A stretch of DNA of 64,000 nucleotides from Bacteroidota bacterium (GCA_025963715.1 JAOQAG010000027.1:124001-188000), one strand, 5' to 3'; positions 45,447 to 53,859 are shown, counted from the first letter of the stretch. Made by a program: numbers and translations. The notes: generated from the sequence alone by a model not told the origin.

Positions 45447-45476
45447 TTGCTGCTTCTACTTTTAATCGTACCTTTG
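45447..45476 (+). promoter_or_regulatory. Promoter of the RhlE-like helicase gene
   Basis: TTG (45447-45449), 19-base spacer, TACCTTTG (45469-45476), an exact match to the consensus. The leader to the ATG at 45560 would be about 78 nt, long enough for the cold- or auto-regulated 5' UTR common in helicase genes (not shown here). Confidence 0.55.
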
Positions 45477-45559
45477 TTACTCATACTCCAGAATAATTTC
45501 TCCTTCTCTAATGAAGGCAAGGATTTTTAAATCCTATTTTTCTGCTTAAAAACATATAA

Positions 45560-46849
45560 ATGCAATTTGAATCATTAAACATTATTGAGCCTATTCTTAA
45601 ATCATTAAAAGAAGAAGGTTACACCACACCCACACCCATCCAGGCGCAAGCCATACCAATAGTTTTACAGGGAACCGACCTGCTCGGATGTGCACAAACA
45701 GGAACAGGAAAAACAGCAGCATTTGCCATTCCAATCCTTCAATTACTAAGCGCAAATAAAAGCTACGATAAAAAAAGAAAGATCAGAAGCCTTATCGTTA
45801 CACCAACACGTGAATTAGCGATCCAGATCGGCGAAAGTTTTAAAAATTACGGACGCCATACCGGTTTGACCTGCACGGTTATTTTCGGCGGCGTTAATCA
45901 AAGCCAGCAAACATCGGCATTACAGAATGGCGTGGACATTTTGGTTGCAACACCGGGAAGATTATTGGACCTGATGAACCAGCGCCATATCAGCTTAAAG
46001 GATATTGAGATTTTTGTACTCGATGAAGCGGATCGTATGCTGGACATGGGTTTTATCCATGATGTAAAAAAATTATTGGTGGCGCTTCCGGCAAAACGCC
46101 AGTCGCTTTTTTTCTCGGCAACCATGCCGCCGGAAATTGTGAAACTTTCCAACACCATCCTCCACAACCCTTCAAAAGTAGAGGTTACACCGGTTTCATC
46201 CACGGCAGATACCATCAAACAATTTATTTATTTTGTGGACAAAGGCAATAAAAATGCATTGCTGATCGATGTACTGAAAGATTCAAAAATTAAAACAGCC
46301 TTGGTGTTCACACGTACCAAACACGGTGCGGATAAGGCTGTAAAGATCCTGATCAAACACAACATCAAAGCGGAAGCCATTCACGGAAATAAAAGCCAGA
46401 ATGCCCGTCAGCGTGCACTTACCAACTTTAAAGCGCAAACCACCAGGATCCTTGTTGCCACAGATATTGCCGCACGCGGTATTGATGTGGACGATCTTGA
46501 ATTTGTGATCAATTACGAAATGCCGAATGTGGCGGAAACATACGTTCACCGGATCGGCAGAACCGGGCGTGCGGGTGCAAAAGGCACAGCGCTTTCATTT
46601 TGCGATGCAGAAGAAAAAGAATATTTACGCGACATTGAAAAACTGATCGCGAAAAAAATTCCGGCCATTAGCGACCATCCTTTTCCATTGGTGGACCACA
46701 ACCCTGTTGCAGCTCCCAAACAGCAGCAGCGAAGGCATACGACCCACGCAGGGCCAGCAAATTCGCAGGCAAAAAAACCGGTACGCACCAGTCAGAATAG
46801 CGCACCCGGAAAAAAGAAATGGTTCGGGAAGCCGCGCGCAGCAAGGTAA
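45560..46849 (+). CDS. DEAD-box RNA helicase, RhlE type
   Basis: 429 residues. All DEAD-box motifs in order: Q motif with TPTPIQAQAIPIVLQG, Walker A AQTGTGKTAAFAIP, PTRELAIQI, TPGRLLD, DEADRMLDMGF, SATMP, then in the second RecA domain ALVFTRTKHGADK, ATDIAARGIDVDDLEFVINY and HRIGRTGRAG. The basic C-terminal tail (about 375-429, Gln/Lys/Pro-rich) is typical of RhlE-like proteins that unwind RNA in ribosome assembly or mRNA decay. Own promoter and terminator, so monocistronic. Confidence 0.95.
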   Translation: MQFESLNIIEPILKSLKEEGYTTPTPIQAQAIPIVLQGTDLLGCAQTGTGKTAAFAIPILQLLSANKSYDKKRKIRSLIVTPTRELAIQIGESFKNYGRHTGLTCTVIFGGVNQSQQTSALQNGVDILVATPGRLLDLMNQRHISLKDIEIFVLDEADRMLDMGFIHDVKKLLVALPAKRQSLFFSATMPPEIVKLSNTILHNPSKVEVTPVSSTADTIKQFIYFVDKGNKNALLIDVLKDSKIKTALVFTRTKHGADKAVKILIKHNIKAEAIHGNKSQNARQRALTNFKAQTTRILVATDIAARGIDVDDLEFVINYEMPNVAETYVHRIGRTGRAGAKGTALSFCDAEEKEYLRDIEKLIAKKIPAISDHPFPLVDHNPVAAPKQQQRRHTTHAGPANSQAKKPVRTSQNSAPGKKKWFGKPRAAR

Positions 46850-46878
46850 TTTTATAAATTAATTTTAAAATAGCATTC

Positions 46879-46906
46879 AAAAAGCATCCGGGAACGGGTG
46901 CTTTTT
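46879..46906 (+). terminator. Intrinsic terminator after the helicase gene
   Basis: AAAAAGCATCCG-ggaa-CGGGTGCTTTTT, a 12-bp stem with one G-T pair, 30 bp beyond the stop. Confidence 0.8.
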
Positions 46907-47010
46907 GAGTTTATAACCGACTGGTAATTTTTTTCTACTTTTAGAAAAATTTAACGCTAACATTTTAAAATTACGGCTTTCGCTTTTATACGAAAGCTTT
47001 CAAAAAGCCT

Positions 47011-47697
47011 ATGAATACTACACCATACGTCCATCACATCCCCGGGTTATTAAATCCCGAAATGCTCAATGCCGTTCATCAACTGCTGCAACAGGCACCG
47101 TTTGTGGATGGCAGAACCACCGCCACCGAAGCTGCCCGCGAAGTAAAACGCAACCTGCAGGTAGATGGCAACGATCGCCAGGTAATGCCCCAACTGCAGC
47201 AATTAATGGGCATGGCGCTCATGAACGAACAAAAATTTCAGATGGAATTTTATGCCGCGCGCGTGTATCCTTTTTTGTTCAGCCGCAGCGAAACCGGTAT
47301 GGGTTATGGCTGGCATGTGGATAGCCCCGTAATGGGCGTTCCGCCGGTACGTACGGATCTGGCAATGACTGTTTTTTTGAGCGATCCTTCCACTTATGAA
47401 GGCGGCGAGCTGGTGATCCGCACGGATGCTGGCGAAACCGCATACAAACCGGCAATGGGCGATGCAATTGTATATCCCTGCCAGTATGTGCATTGTGTAA
47501 ACGATGTGCGCAGTGGCGTACGGATGGCTGCCGTCAGCTGGATCCAGTCTTCCGTCCGATCGATGGAACAGCGTTCGCTGCTTGCGGAGTTAAAACGCGT
47601 ACACAACGGGCTGGCTGCACGTGATCCCCAATCTGCAGAAACACAGGGCGTACTCCAGGCCTGGAGCAACCTCTTGCGGATGTGGGCAGAAGTGTAA
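47011..47697 (+). CDS. PKHD-type Fe(II)/2-oxoglutarate dioxygenase (PiuC/YbiX-like)
   Basis: 228 residues, the usual length of PiuC/YbiX. The iron site is seen in GYGWHVDSPVMG (HxD) and the distal His in YPCQYVHCVNDV; the 2-oxoglutarate Arg is likely in SGVRMAAVSWIQS. Opening HHIPGLLNPEMLNAVHQLL and DGRTTATEAAREVKRNLQV are typical. Such enzymes are often next to TonB siderophore receptors; none is here. The substrate is unknown. The sequence has an unusually high number of Met and Gln for this window and could be transferred from Proteobacteria (weak inference). Convergent with the Cys lipoprotein genes. Confidence 0.9.
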   Translation: MNTTPYVHHIPGLLNPEMLNAVHQLLQQAPFVDGRTTATEAAREVKRNLQVDGNDRQVMPQLQQLMGMALMNEQKFQMEFYAARVYPFLFSRSETGMGYGWHVDSPVMGVPPVRTDLAMTVFLSDPSTYEGGELVIRTDAGETAYKPAMGDAIVYPCQYVHCVNDVRSGVRMAAVSWIQSSVRSMEQRSLLAELKRVHNGLAARDPQSAETQGVLQAWSNLLRMWAEV

Positions 47698-47721
47698 TGT
47701 GAACACGATCATCAACAAAGT

Positions 47722-47762
47722 AAAAACGCAGCAAAAGCCATAAATGGATTTGCTGCGTTTTT
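47722..47762. terminator. Bidirectional terminator between convergent genes
   Basis: A 14-bp perfect stem AAAAACGCAGCAAA / TTTGCTGCGTTTTT around a 13-base loop, 24 bp after the dioxygenase stop and 15 bp from the opposite lipoprotein stop. Confidence 0.88.
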
Positions 47763-47777
47763 ATTGATTTGAGAATT

Positions 47778-47996
47778 TTAGTTAACTGTGCAGGTTTTTC
47801 CAAAATCCGAATCCGGTGCTGTTGCATCGCACTCGCTTTGTTTCTTCTTTTTGCTTGCAGTAATGTTCGTTTCGTAAGTATTTTTAGTTCCGCTGCTGTC
47901 AGTTACAACGCAGGTACAGTTGTATTCCTTACGGCAGGAAGTCATTGTTATTCCTGCAAAAATAATGAATGCCAAAAATAAAGTTTGTTTTTTCAT
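47778..47996 (-). CDS. Small Cys-rich lipoprotein, paralogue 1
   Basis: 72 residues. Lipoprotein signal ending ITMTSC, then RKEYNCTCVVTDSSGTKNTY, a Lys-rich stretch SKKKKQSECDATAPDSDFGK and a final TC. It shares with its neighbour at 48105-48329 the pattern C-(K/R)K-x-Y-x-C-x-C-x-V-x-x-S-x-G ... K-K-K-x-x-x-x-C-(D/E)-A-T-A-P-(D/E)-S-x-(F/Y)-G-K-T-C. Four Cys besides the lipidated one suggest two disulfides. Function unknown. Confidence 0.75.
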   Translation of the reverse strand: MKKQTLFLAFIIFAGITMTSCRKEYNCTCVVTDSSGTKNTYETNITASKKKKQSECDATAPDSDFGKTCTVN

Positions 47997-48104
47997 GGTT
48001 GTGTTTTTTAGGTTATTTCACAAACATAAATCAATTTCGGCCCGGGAAAGCTTTAAACATGGCTATTTCATTAAAAATACACCTTTTCGGGTAGACGCAG
48101 CGCA

Positions 48105-48329
48105 TTAAAAACCGGCATCTTCCTCTGTACAGGTCTTCCCATAAGAAGATTCCGGTGCAGTGGCTTCACAGGCTTTTGCCCTGTTCTTCTTTTTTGCTTT
48201 TACGTAAGTTTGGTACTTCTGCTGGATTCCCGCACTATTTGTGACATAGCAGGTGCAGGTATAATCTTTTTTGCAGGATGTTATTGAACACACAGCCAAT
48301 AAGAACACAATTAAAAATTTATTTTTCAT
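48105..48329 (-). CDS. Small Cys-rich lipoprotein, paralogue 2
   Basis: 74 residues. Signal FLLAVCSITSC, then KKDYTCTCYVTNSAGIQQKY, KKKNRAKACEATAPESSYGK, TCTEEDAGF. A tandem duplicate of 47778-47996 about 108 bp away, with identical spacing of the four non-lipid Cys. It begins 12 bp after the stop of the trans-sulfuration enzyme gene, so it may be co-transcribed with it. Function unknown. Confidence 0.75.
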   Translation of the reverse strand: MKNKFLIVFLLAVCSITSCKKDYTCTCYVTNSAGIQQKYQTYVKAKKKNRAKACEATAPESSYGKTCTEEDAGF

Positions 48330-48341
48330 TTTTTATTTTTT

Positions 48342-49499
48342 TTAAACCTTATCCAATGCTTGTTTCAGATCTTCGATCAGCAGGTCTGCATCTTCCAAAC
48401 CAATGTATAAACGCACCATGTTCCAGGGCAATGGATTCTCAAAGCTTTTGCTTGCCGCCAGTGCGCACAGCGGGAAGATCAGCGATTCATAACCACCCCA
48501 GGATGTCGCCATAATAAAACGTTTCAGGCTATCGCAAAAGCGCTCTACGCCTGCCACATCTTGTGCATCGATCACGATAGAAAGCAGGCCTCCGCCCTGT
48601 TTCATTTGCTTTTTCGCCAAAGCAAGCTGCGGATTTTTGGAAGAGAACGGGTAATGTACTTGTTTTATTTTAGGGTGGTTTTCGGCAAAATCAGCCACTT
48701 TTTTAGCGCTTATGGCACTTTGGTTTACCCGAAGCTCAATTGTTCTTAAACCGCGTAAAACCAAGCCTGCATCGTGTGCCGAAATACAGCTTCCGATCGT
48801 CATGTATTCTTCCGCCATCATTTTCATAATCCGTTCGTGCGTTCCACATACCACACCGCACACCACATCGCTGTGGCCGTTGATATACTTGGTTCCGGAG
48901 TGTACCACCAGGTCGATCCCCATCGTTACTGGTTGCTGGTTTATGGGTGAATTATAGCTGTTGTCAATGATTGTGGTGATGTTTTTACGTTTCGCCAATT
49001 GTCCGATCGCTTCAATGTCCTGCAGCTCAAATGTCAGTGAATTCGGGCTTTCCAGGTATATCAATTTTGTGTTTTCCTGTATCGCTTTTTCAAAAGCAGC
49101 AACTTCGCCACCCACTACAAATGTGGTTGTAACACCATATTTTGCAAGGTATTTCGAGAGTAAATTGTTGGTCCAGCTGTATGGTTTTTGTACACACACC
49201 ACATGGTCGCCGCCCTTTACCACGCTCATTACCGCTGCCGCGACAGCTGCACTTCCGCTCGAAAAAACAAGTGCATCCTCTGCCTGCTCCAATGCGGCCA
49301 GCTTTTTGCGAAGCATTGCTACTGTTGGGTTATAGCCTCTTGTGTAGAATGGTGTTTCCAATTCACGGGTCAGTTTTTCGCGCATCTCCCCCACTGTTTT
49401 AAAGCAGAAATTTGTGCTTTGAAAAATTGGTGGTGCCACGGAACCGTAGTATTCTTCGCGTTCTTCGCCAAGCTGGTTTAAAATATGAGAGATGTCCAT
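48342..49499 (-). CDS. Trans-sulfuration PLP enzyme (cystathionine gamma-synthase / beta-lyase family)
   Basis: 385 residues, fold type I. The PLP Lys is in DLVVHSGTKYINGHSDVVCG (about residue 200) and the phosphate-binding loop in LVFSSGSAAVAAAVMSV. Opening YYGSVAPPIFQSTNF and the glycine/Tyr region TPFYTRGYNPTVAMLRKKLAALE are family hallmarks. Family members interconvert cysteine, cystathionine, homocysteine and methionine; which reaction is run here cannot be told from sequence alone. In a minus-strand row behind the DUF486 gene (37 bp) and ahead of two Cys-rich lipoproteins. Confidence 0.9.
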   Translation of the reverse strand: MDISHILNQLGEEREEYYGSVAPPIFQSTNFCFKTVGEMREKLTRELETPFYTRGYNPTVAMLRKKLAALEQAEDALVFSSGSAAVAAAVMSVVKGGDHVVCVQKPYSWTNNLLSKYLAKYGVTTTFVVGGEVAAFEKAIQENTKLIYLESPNSLTFELQDIEAIGQLAKRKNITTIIDNSYNSPINQQPVTMGIDLVVHSGTKYINGHSDVVCGVVCGTHERIMKMMAEEYMTIGSCISAHDAGLVLRGLRTIELRVNQSAISAKKVADFAENHPKIKQVHYPFSSKNPQLALAKKQMKQGGGLLSIVIDAQDVAGVERFCDSLKRFIMATSWGGYESLIFPLCALAASKSFENPLPWNMVRLYIGLEDADLLIEDLKQALDKV

Positions 49500-49536
49500 T
49501 CTTATTTTTGAAGTTTAATTTTTATCAGAAACTGTG

Positions 49537-49908
49537 TTATTTTTTAAACATAAAATAGACCGCCAGCACCAGGAAAGCAAAGCCTATCAAGTGATTCCAG
49601 CGGAACTGTTCACCTTTAAAAAACACGATGGAAAAGATCACAAAAATGGTAAGCGTAATTACTTCCTGGATCACTTTTAGCTGCATCAGCGTGAACGGCC
49701 CGCCATTTTCCCTGAATCCAAGCCGGTTTGCTGGCACCTGGAACATGTATTCGAACAATGCAATTCCCCAGCTGATCAGGATGATTGCAATTAAACCAAG
49801 GCTTTCGAAGCCTTTCATTTCTTTAAATTTCAAGTGTCCGTACCAAGCAAGTGTCATGAATGTATTCGACAACACCAGTAAACCAATCGTCATTAATCCT
49901 CTTACCAT
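49537..49908 (-). CDS. DMT-family (DUF486) membrane protein
   Basis: 123 residues with four membrane helices (MTIGLLVLSNTFMTLAWYGHL, LGLIAIILISWGIALFEYMF, LKVIQEVITLTIFVIFSIVFF, HLIGFAFLVLAVYFMF) and the family motif QVPANRLGFRENGGPFTLMQLK. A half-length relative of EamA-type transporters; substrate unknown. 37 bp upstream of the PLP enzyme gene and probably in one transcript. Confidence 0.88.
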   Translation of the reverse strand: MVRGLMTIGLLVLSNTFMTLAWYGHLKFKEMKGFESLGLIAIILISWGIALFEYMFQVPANRLGFRENGGPFTLMQLKVIQEVITLTIFVIFSIVFFKGEQFRWNHLIGFAFLVLAVYFMFKK

Positions 49909-50007
49909 CGTATTAAATATTTCTCAAAAATAATTTCCTTTTCCAGATATTCCGGTCTTTCTTTAAAATTTCGCGCCTTTTCCTTATTTATTTATACTTT
50001 AAATCGC

Positions 50008-50191
50008 TGTAATGCCTGCTGTTATTACATCATAGAAGCATGCCATTTTCATTTGATTTAAACTCGTTTCTCCTGTTTTTCGGGGCCGAATACCAGCGAG
50101 GGCATAAAAGGCAAACAGTGGCCTGAATTAGCTTCTCCAATGCCATTATTTTACTATTTGAACATTCGGGGACCCCGTTTTTGTTTTTTTT
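50008..50191 (+). ncRNA. Candidate structured small RNA with closing stem and T-run
   Basis: In the 773-bp gap 49909-50681. A hairpin TGTAAT/ATTACA (50008-50029) is followed by a long-range stem: CGGGG (50081-50085) with CCCCG (50173-50177) and CCGAAT (50086-50091) with ATTCGG (50164-50169), with gga bulged. Inside, GGCAT (50101-50105) pairs with ATGCC (50140-50144) and AGGC (50109) with GCCT (50121). A tttttgttttttt run follows directly (50178-50190), as in an intrinsic terminator. ATGCCATT occurs twice exactly 100 bases apart (50040, 50140), so GGCAT has two possible partners. No known Rfam family recognised; length would suit 6S-like or another Bacteroidota RNA. Confidence 0.4.
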
Positions 50192-50376
50192 AGAGTAAAA
50201 TAATATTTTTTGTAATCTAGAATTGTAATGAGCAGAAAATGATTCAGAACAAATATGTAATTCCTGGATCTTAATTTACGGCGCAACAATTCTTAAAATC
50301 ATGTTTAAAAAAGATCAAATTAAGGTTTGAGATTTTAATCTGTTTTTCTGTACGGTAAAAAACATTTACTTTAAGA

Positions 50377-50413
50377 ACGTCATTGCGAGGGCGAAAGGCC
50401 CTCGCAATGACGT
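50377..50413. repeat. GTCATTGCGAGGGC palindromic hairpin repeat
   Basis: A 16-bp perfect stem ACGTCATTGCGAGGGC with a 5-base loop. Followed at 50443-50458 by ttagtataaattttcc, the same motif as the outer arm of the 40-kb element. The stretch 50415-50616 is AT-rich with nothing else recognised. Confidence 0.65.
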
Positions 50414-50616
50414 ATTGATCAAATTTTTTTTAATAAAATCGCTTAGTATAAATTTTCCAATAATAATTTAAATTAAGCAAGATTCGTTCTTCCATAATAA
50501 TTTCTTTTTCAAACATCTCCCAATTATTCATCAATTATTTTCTTTAGTAAATTATTTATAAAATTAAACTCCATTTCGATCTGAAGAAATTTTAGCTGAT
50601 GATGGATTGTATGAAA

Positions 50617-50654
50617 TAAAAAGGCAGATCATTTTATAAAATGATCTGCCTTTT
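50617..50654 (-). terminator. Terminator of the zinc-site methyltransferase gene
   Basis: A 28-bp perfect palindrome (50623-50650, GGCAGATCATTTTA / TAAAATGATCTGCC) with A and T runs on both sides, 28 bp beyond the minus-strand stop at 50682. Confidence 0.85.
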
Positions 50655-50681
50655 CATCTATTATTTATCTTAAGAGAACAC

Positions 50682-51566
50682 CTATGCTTTTCGAATCAGA
50701 TAAATTTGACTAGAGGAAGTTCTTCCGGATTTAAGTGCAGCAATATTTGAGCGCAAACCGTTCCACGTGGAACGAATTATATTTGTCTTGCCTGTTTTAA
50801 TTTTTTCACTCAGCATAGAAACATAAAATGAATCGAAGATCATTGGCATGATCCGGAATACTTTCATCTCATGATTTTTAAAAAGAGTTTCCATGTCGTT
50901 TGGAGTAAAGTGATAAAGATGTCGGGGTACATCATAAGCTGCCCAATTTTCTTTATAAACTTTTGCATCCAGGGAATTGCAATTAGGTACCGCGATAATG
51001 ATAACGCCTTTCGATTTGATCAAACGTTTCAATTCGTCAATTCGTTCGTTTAATTTAGGCACATGCTCTAATACATGCCACATGGTAATAATATCAAAAC
51101 TGGCATCCGGTAAATTCTTTAACTCCTCTTCTCCTTTCACATCTAAACCATAATTTTGAATTGCCATTTCACGTGCGTCATCATCCGGTTCTATTCCCAG
51201 GGTTTGCCATTTTGCGTTTTTGCAGGTATTTAAAAACTCTCCGGTTCCACATCCAATATCCAATATTTTTCCGGTCTTATAAAACTTGGAGATGAGTTGC
51301 AATTTTTTCAATAAAGTGTATTTCCGTACAGATTGATAAGTAGAGTTAATGAATCCTTTTTTTGTGTTTGAGTGGGATACATATTCTTCGGATTTATAAT
51401 ACTTTCCTAACTCTTTCTCTTCGGGACGGGGATTTGTAAATTTAAAACCACATGAGTTACATTGTATAATTTGGAATGTTTCACGTGAAACAGTATTGTC
51501 TATACAGACCAAAAAAGGGTTAAAGTGGGTTAAATTACAAATCGGACAATTAGTTAATGTTTCCAT
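50682..51566 (-). CDS. Class I SAM methyltransferase with N-terminal zinc-finger-like motif, containing two parS sites
   Basis: 294 residues. CPIC near residue 7 and CNSCGFKF near 37 form a likely zinc knuckle, as in Methyltransf_13-type proteins of sugar or lipid modification. SAM motif I is ILDIGCGTGEFLNTC (about 96), with DIITMWHVLEHVPKL and later KSKGVIIIAVPN. Substrate unknown. Unusual: two perfect parS palindromes lie inside the frame. One encodes VSRET at about residues 25-30 and the other RSTWNG at about 265-270. Ends at the terminator at 50617-50654. Confidence 0.88.
   Translation of the reverse strand: METLTNCPICNLTHFNPFLVCIDNTVSRETFQIIQCNSCGFKFTNPRPEEKELGKYYKSEEYVSHSNTKKGFINSTYQSVRKYTLLKKLQLISKFYKTGKILDIGCGTGEFLNTCKNAKWQTLGIEPDDDAREMAIQNYGLDVKGEEELKNLPDASFDIITMWHVLEHVPKLNERIDELKRLIKSKGVIIIAVPNCNSLDAKVYKENWAAYDVPRHLYHFTPNDMETLFKNHEMKVFRIMPMIFDSFYVSMLSEKIKTGKTNIIRSTWNGLRSNIAALKSGRTSSSQIYLIRKA
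50759..50774. promoter_or_regulatory. parS: parS centromere site 1
   Basis: CGTTCCACGTGGAACG, a perfect 16-bp palindrome with the GTTCCACGTGGAAC core of the universal ParB site. Lies in the methyltransferase coding sequence. Confidence 0.9.
51477..51492. promoter_or_regulatory. parS: parS centromere site 2
   Basis: TGTTTCACGTGAAACA, identical to the classical bacterial parS consensus variant. Lies near the 5' end of the methyltransferase coding sequence. Confidence 0.92.
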
Positions 51567-51577
51567 AAATGGTTTCG

Positions 51578-51593
51578 TGTTCCACGTGGAACG
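51578..51593. promoter_or_regulatory. parS: parS centromere site 3
   Basis: TGTTCCACGTGGAACG; 14-bp perfect core at 51579-51592. 12 bp upstream of the methyltransferase start, so ParB binding could also affect its transcription. Confidence 0.92.
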
Positions 51594-51669
51594 TATATGT
51601 TTTATTTATCTTACTTGATTTAATATTTAAATTATAACGCTTCTGTTTTATAAGCTAATTAATATATAC

Positions 51670-51685
51670 CGTTCCACGTGGAACA
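51670..51685. promoter_or_regulatory. parS: parS centromere site 4
   Basis: CGTTCCACGTGGAACA; perfect 14-bp core at 51671-51684. In the 344-bp gap 51567-51910, which otherwise is AT-rich with no gene or RNA that I can see. Confidence 0.92.
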
Positions 51686-51886
51686 ATACACATCAAAAGT
51701 ACATTCTCAATAGATCAAAACAACCGGAAAGAAATATTATACTACCAAGGGCTATACTATAGCTACTCTTCTTTTGTTTATGCCTTCTATAATCTAAAGC
51801 AAATATAATTATTCAAGCCGGGCCACAAACAAATTTAAGAGTTGCGAAAATAATATTACTATTTGATATCACGATCTAAATGGTGA

Positions 51887-51902
51887 TGTTTCACGTGAAA
51901 CA
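51887..51902. promoter_or_regulatory. parS: parS centromere site 5
   Basis: TGTTTCACGTGAAACA, identical to site 2; eight bases beyond the end of mnmG. Confidence 0.92.
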
Positions 51903-51910
51903 ATATATAA

Positions 51911-53815
51911 TTATCTACCTAAATACACCATCAAAATAGAAATGTCTGATGGTGTAATTCCAGAAATCCGTGATGCCTGACCAATGGTTCTTGGTTTCAC
52001 TTTAGTTAACTTCTCCCGGGCTTCCATTGATAAAGAAGTCAATCGCTTGTAATCAAAATCATCATGTAAAACCAAATCTTCTAAGCGGGTTTGCTTATCT
52101 GCCAGCTCATGTTCTTTAGAAATATATCCTTCATACTTCATTAAAATTTCGGCTTGTTCAATACTTTCTAAATCGTAGTTGGAAATGAATTCTTTTACTT
52201 TTGGAGAGTATAAAGCAAAGTCTAAAAGGGTAATAATTGGACGCGTCAATACACCAAACATTTTTACTTTTTGAGTAATGGGAGCAGAGCTAATTGCTTC
52301 TAAAGCTGGATTAATTTCTGTTGGCTCAATGCTTTCTTTTTTGAAATAAGAGATGATCTCCTGGGTAAATTTCATCTTTTCATTTACACGATCCAAACGT
52401 TCTTTTGATGCCAAACCAAGCTCATGTGATTTTGGAGTAAGGCGAATATCTGCATTATCCTGGCGCAATAAGATCCTGTATTCAGCGCGTGAAGTAAACA
52501 TACGATATGGTTCTTCAGTACCTTTTGTTACAAGGTCATCAATCAAAACTCCAATATATGCTTCCGAACGCTGAAGGATAAATGGCTCCCGATTATTAAT
52601 TTTTAAGTGCGCATTGATCCCTGCCATTAATCCCTGGCAAGCTGCTTCTTCATATCCGGTTGTGCCGTTAATCTGGCCAGCAAAATATAAATTTTGAATA
52701 AGCTTTGTTTCTAATGTCAGAGCTAATTGTTGAGGCGGGAAATAATCATATTCGATCGCGTAACCCGGACGGAACATTTTTACATTTTCGAAACCTGGAA
52801 TTTTTTTCAGTGCTTTGTATTGAACATCTTCCGGAAGGGAAGTAGAAAAACCATTTACATAGATCTCCACCGTATTCCAACCTTCCGGCTCTACAAAAAT
52901 CTGGTGACGTTCGCGTTCAGCAAAACGCGTAATTTTATCTTCAATACTTGGACAATATCTTGGTCCTAAACCTTGAATCCGACCTGAGAACATGGGTGAT
53001 TTTTCGAAACCTGTTCTTAAAATCTCATGAACATCTTCATTTGTGTAAGTAATATAACATGGAATTTGTCCTTCCGGTCCAGCTAAAAAAGCATCCTTAC
53101 GATCCGTTTTAAATGCAAATTGTTTTACATCCAGGTAAGAGAATTTGTTAGGATTTTCATCACCATGCTGCACTTCCATTTTTGAATAATCAAGAGAGCG
53201 GCCATCAATACGTGGCGGAGTTCCTGTTTTCATCCGGCCAGCTTCAAATCCTAATTGAACCAATTGTTCAGTAATTCCTTTAGAAGATTTTTCACCCGCA
53301 CGACCTCCGCCATATTGTTTTTCACCTAAATGGATCAAACCATTTAAAAAAGTTCCGTTGGTTAAGATCACAGATTTTGAACGAATTTCAATATCCATTC
53401 CGGTAATAATTCCACATGCTTTTCCATCTTCCACTATTAAACCCTTTACCATGTCCTGCCAGAAATCTAAATTCGGAGTCGCTTCTAACATCAATCTCCA
53501 TTCTTCAGCAAATTTCCAGCGATCACTTTGAGCACGCGGACTCCACATCGCAGGACCTTTAGAACGATTTAACATTCTGAACTGAACAGCAGTTTTATCG
53601 GTTACAATTCCGGAATAACCACCAAGCGCATCAATCTCACGAACGATCTGTCCTTTTGCAATTCCGCCCATGGCAGGGTTACAGCTCATCTGTGCAATCG
53701 TTTGCATATTCATGGTTACCAGTAATGTGGACGAACCCATATTTGCAGCAGCAGCGGCAGCTTCACATCCCGCATGACCGGCACCAACCACTATAACATC
53801 GTATTCTTTAAACAT
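51911..53815 (-). CDS. mnmG: tRNA uridine-5-carboxymethylaminomethyl synthesis enzyme MnmG (GidA)
   Basis: 634 residues, full length. FAD-binding VVGAGHAGCEAAAAAANMGS at the N-terminus, then CNPAMGGIAKGQIVREIDALGG, GTFLNGLIHLGEKQYGGGRAG, and CPSIEDKITRF. The C-terminal helical domain ends RTIGQASRISGITPSDISILMVYLG. With MnmE it modifies U34 of certain tRNAs. mnmG is often close to the chromosome origin, which fits the parS cluster just beyond its end. Its own start follows the nadA terminator. Confidence 0.97.
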   Translation of the reverse strand: MFKEYDVIVVGAGHAGCEAAAAAANMGSSTLLVTMNMQTIAQMSCNPAMGGIAKGQIVREIDALGGYSGIVTDKTAVQFRMLNRSKGPAMWSPRAQSDRWKFAEEWRLMLEATPNLDFWQDMVKGLIVEDGKACGIITGMDIEIRSKSVILTNGTFLNGLIHLGEKQYGGGRAGEKSSKGITEQLVQLGFEAGRMKTGTPPRIDGRSLDYSKMEVQHGDENPNKFSYLDVKQFAFKTDRKDAFLAGPEGQIPCYITYTNEDVHEILRTGFEKSPMFSGRIQGLGPRYCPSIEDKITRFAERERHQIFVEPEGWNTVEIYVNGFSTSLPEDVQYKALKKIPGFENVKMFRPGYAIEYDYFPPQQLALTLETKLIQNLYFAGQINGTTGYEEAACQGLMAGINAHLKINNREPFILQRSEAYIGVLIDDLVTKGTEEPYRMFTSRAEYRILLRQDNADIRLTPKSHELGLASKERLDRVNEKMKFTQEIISYFKKESIEPTEINPALEAISSAPITQKVKMFGVLTRPIITLLDFALYSPKVKEFISNYDLESIEQAEILMKYEGYISKEHELADKQTRLEDLVLHDDFDYKRLTSLSMEAREKLTKVKPRTIGQASRISGITPSDISILMVYLGR

Positions 53816-53859
53816 TTTATTTTTTAATAAGGTAGCGTAATTTCGAAAATTGATAAGAA

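Noticed and set aside
51567-51910. Origin of replication in the mnmG-methyltransferase gap
   Set aside because: AT-rich with parS, but genes on both sides point the same way and no DnaA-box group was seen; the 54930-55520 gap fits better.
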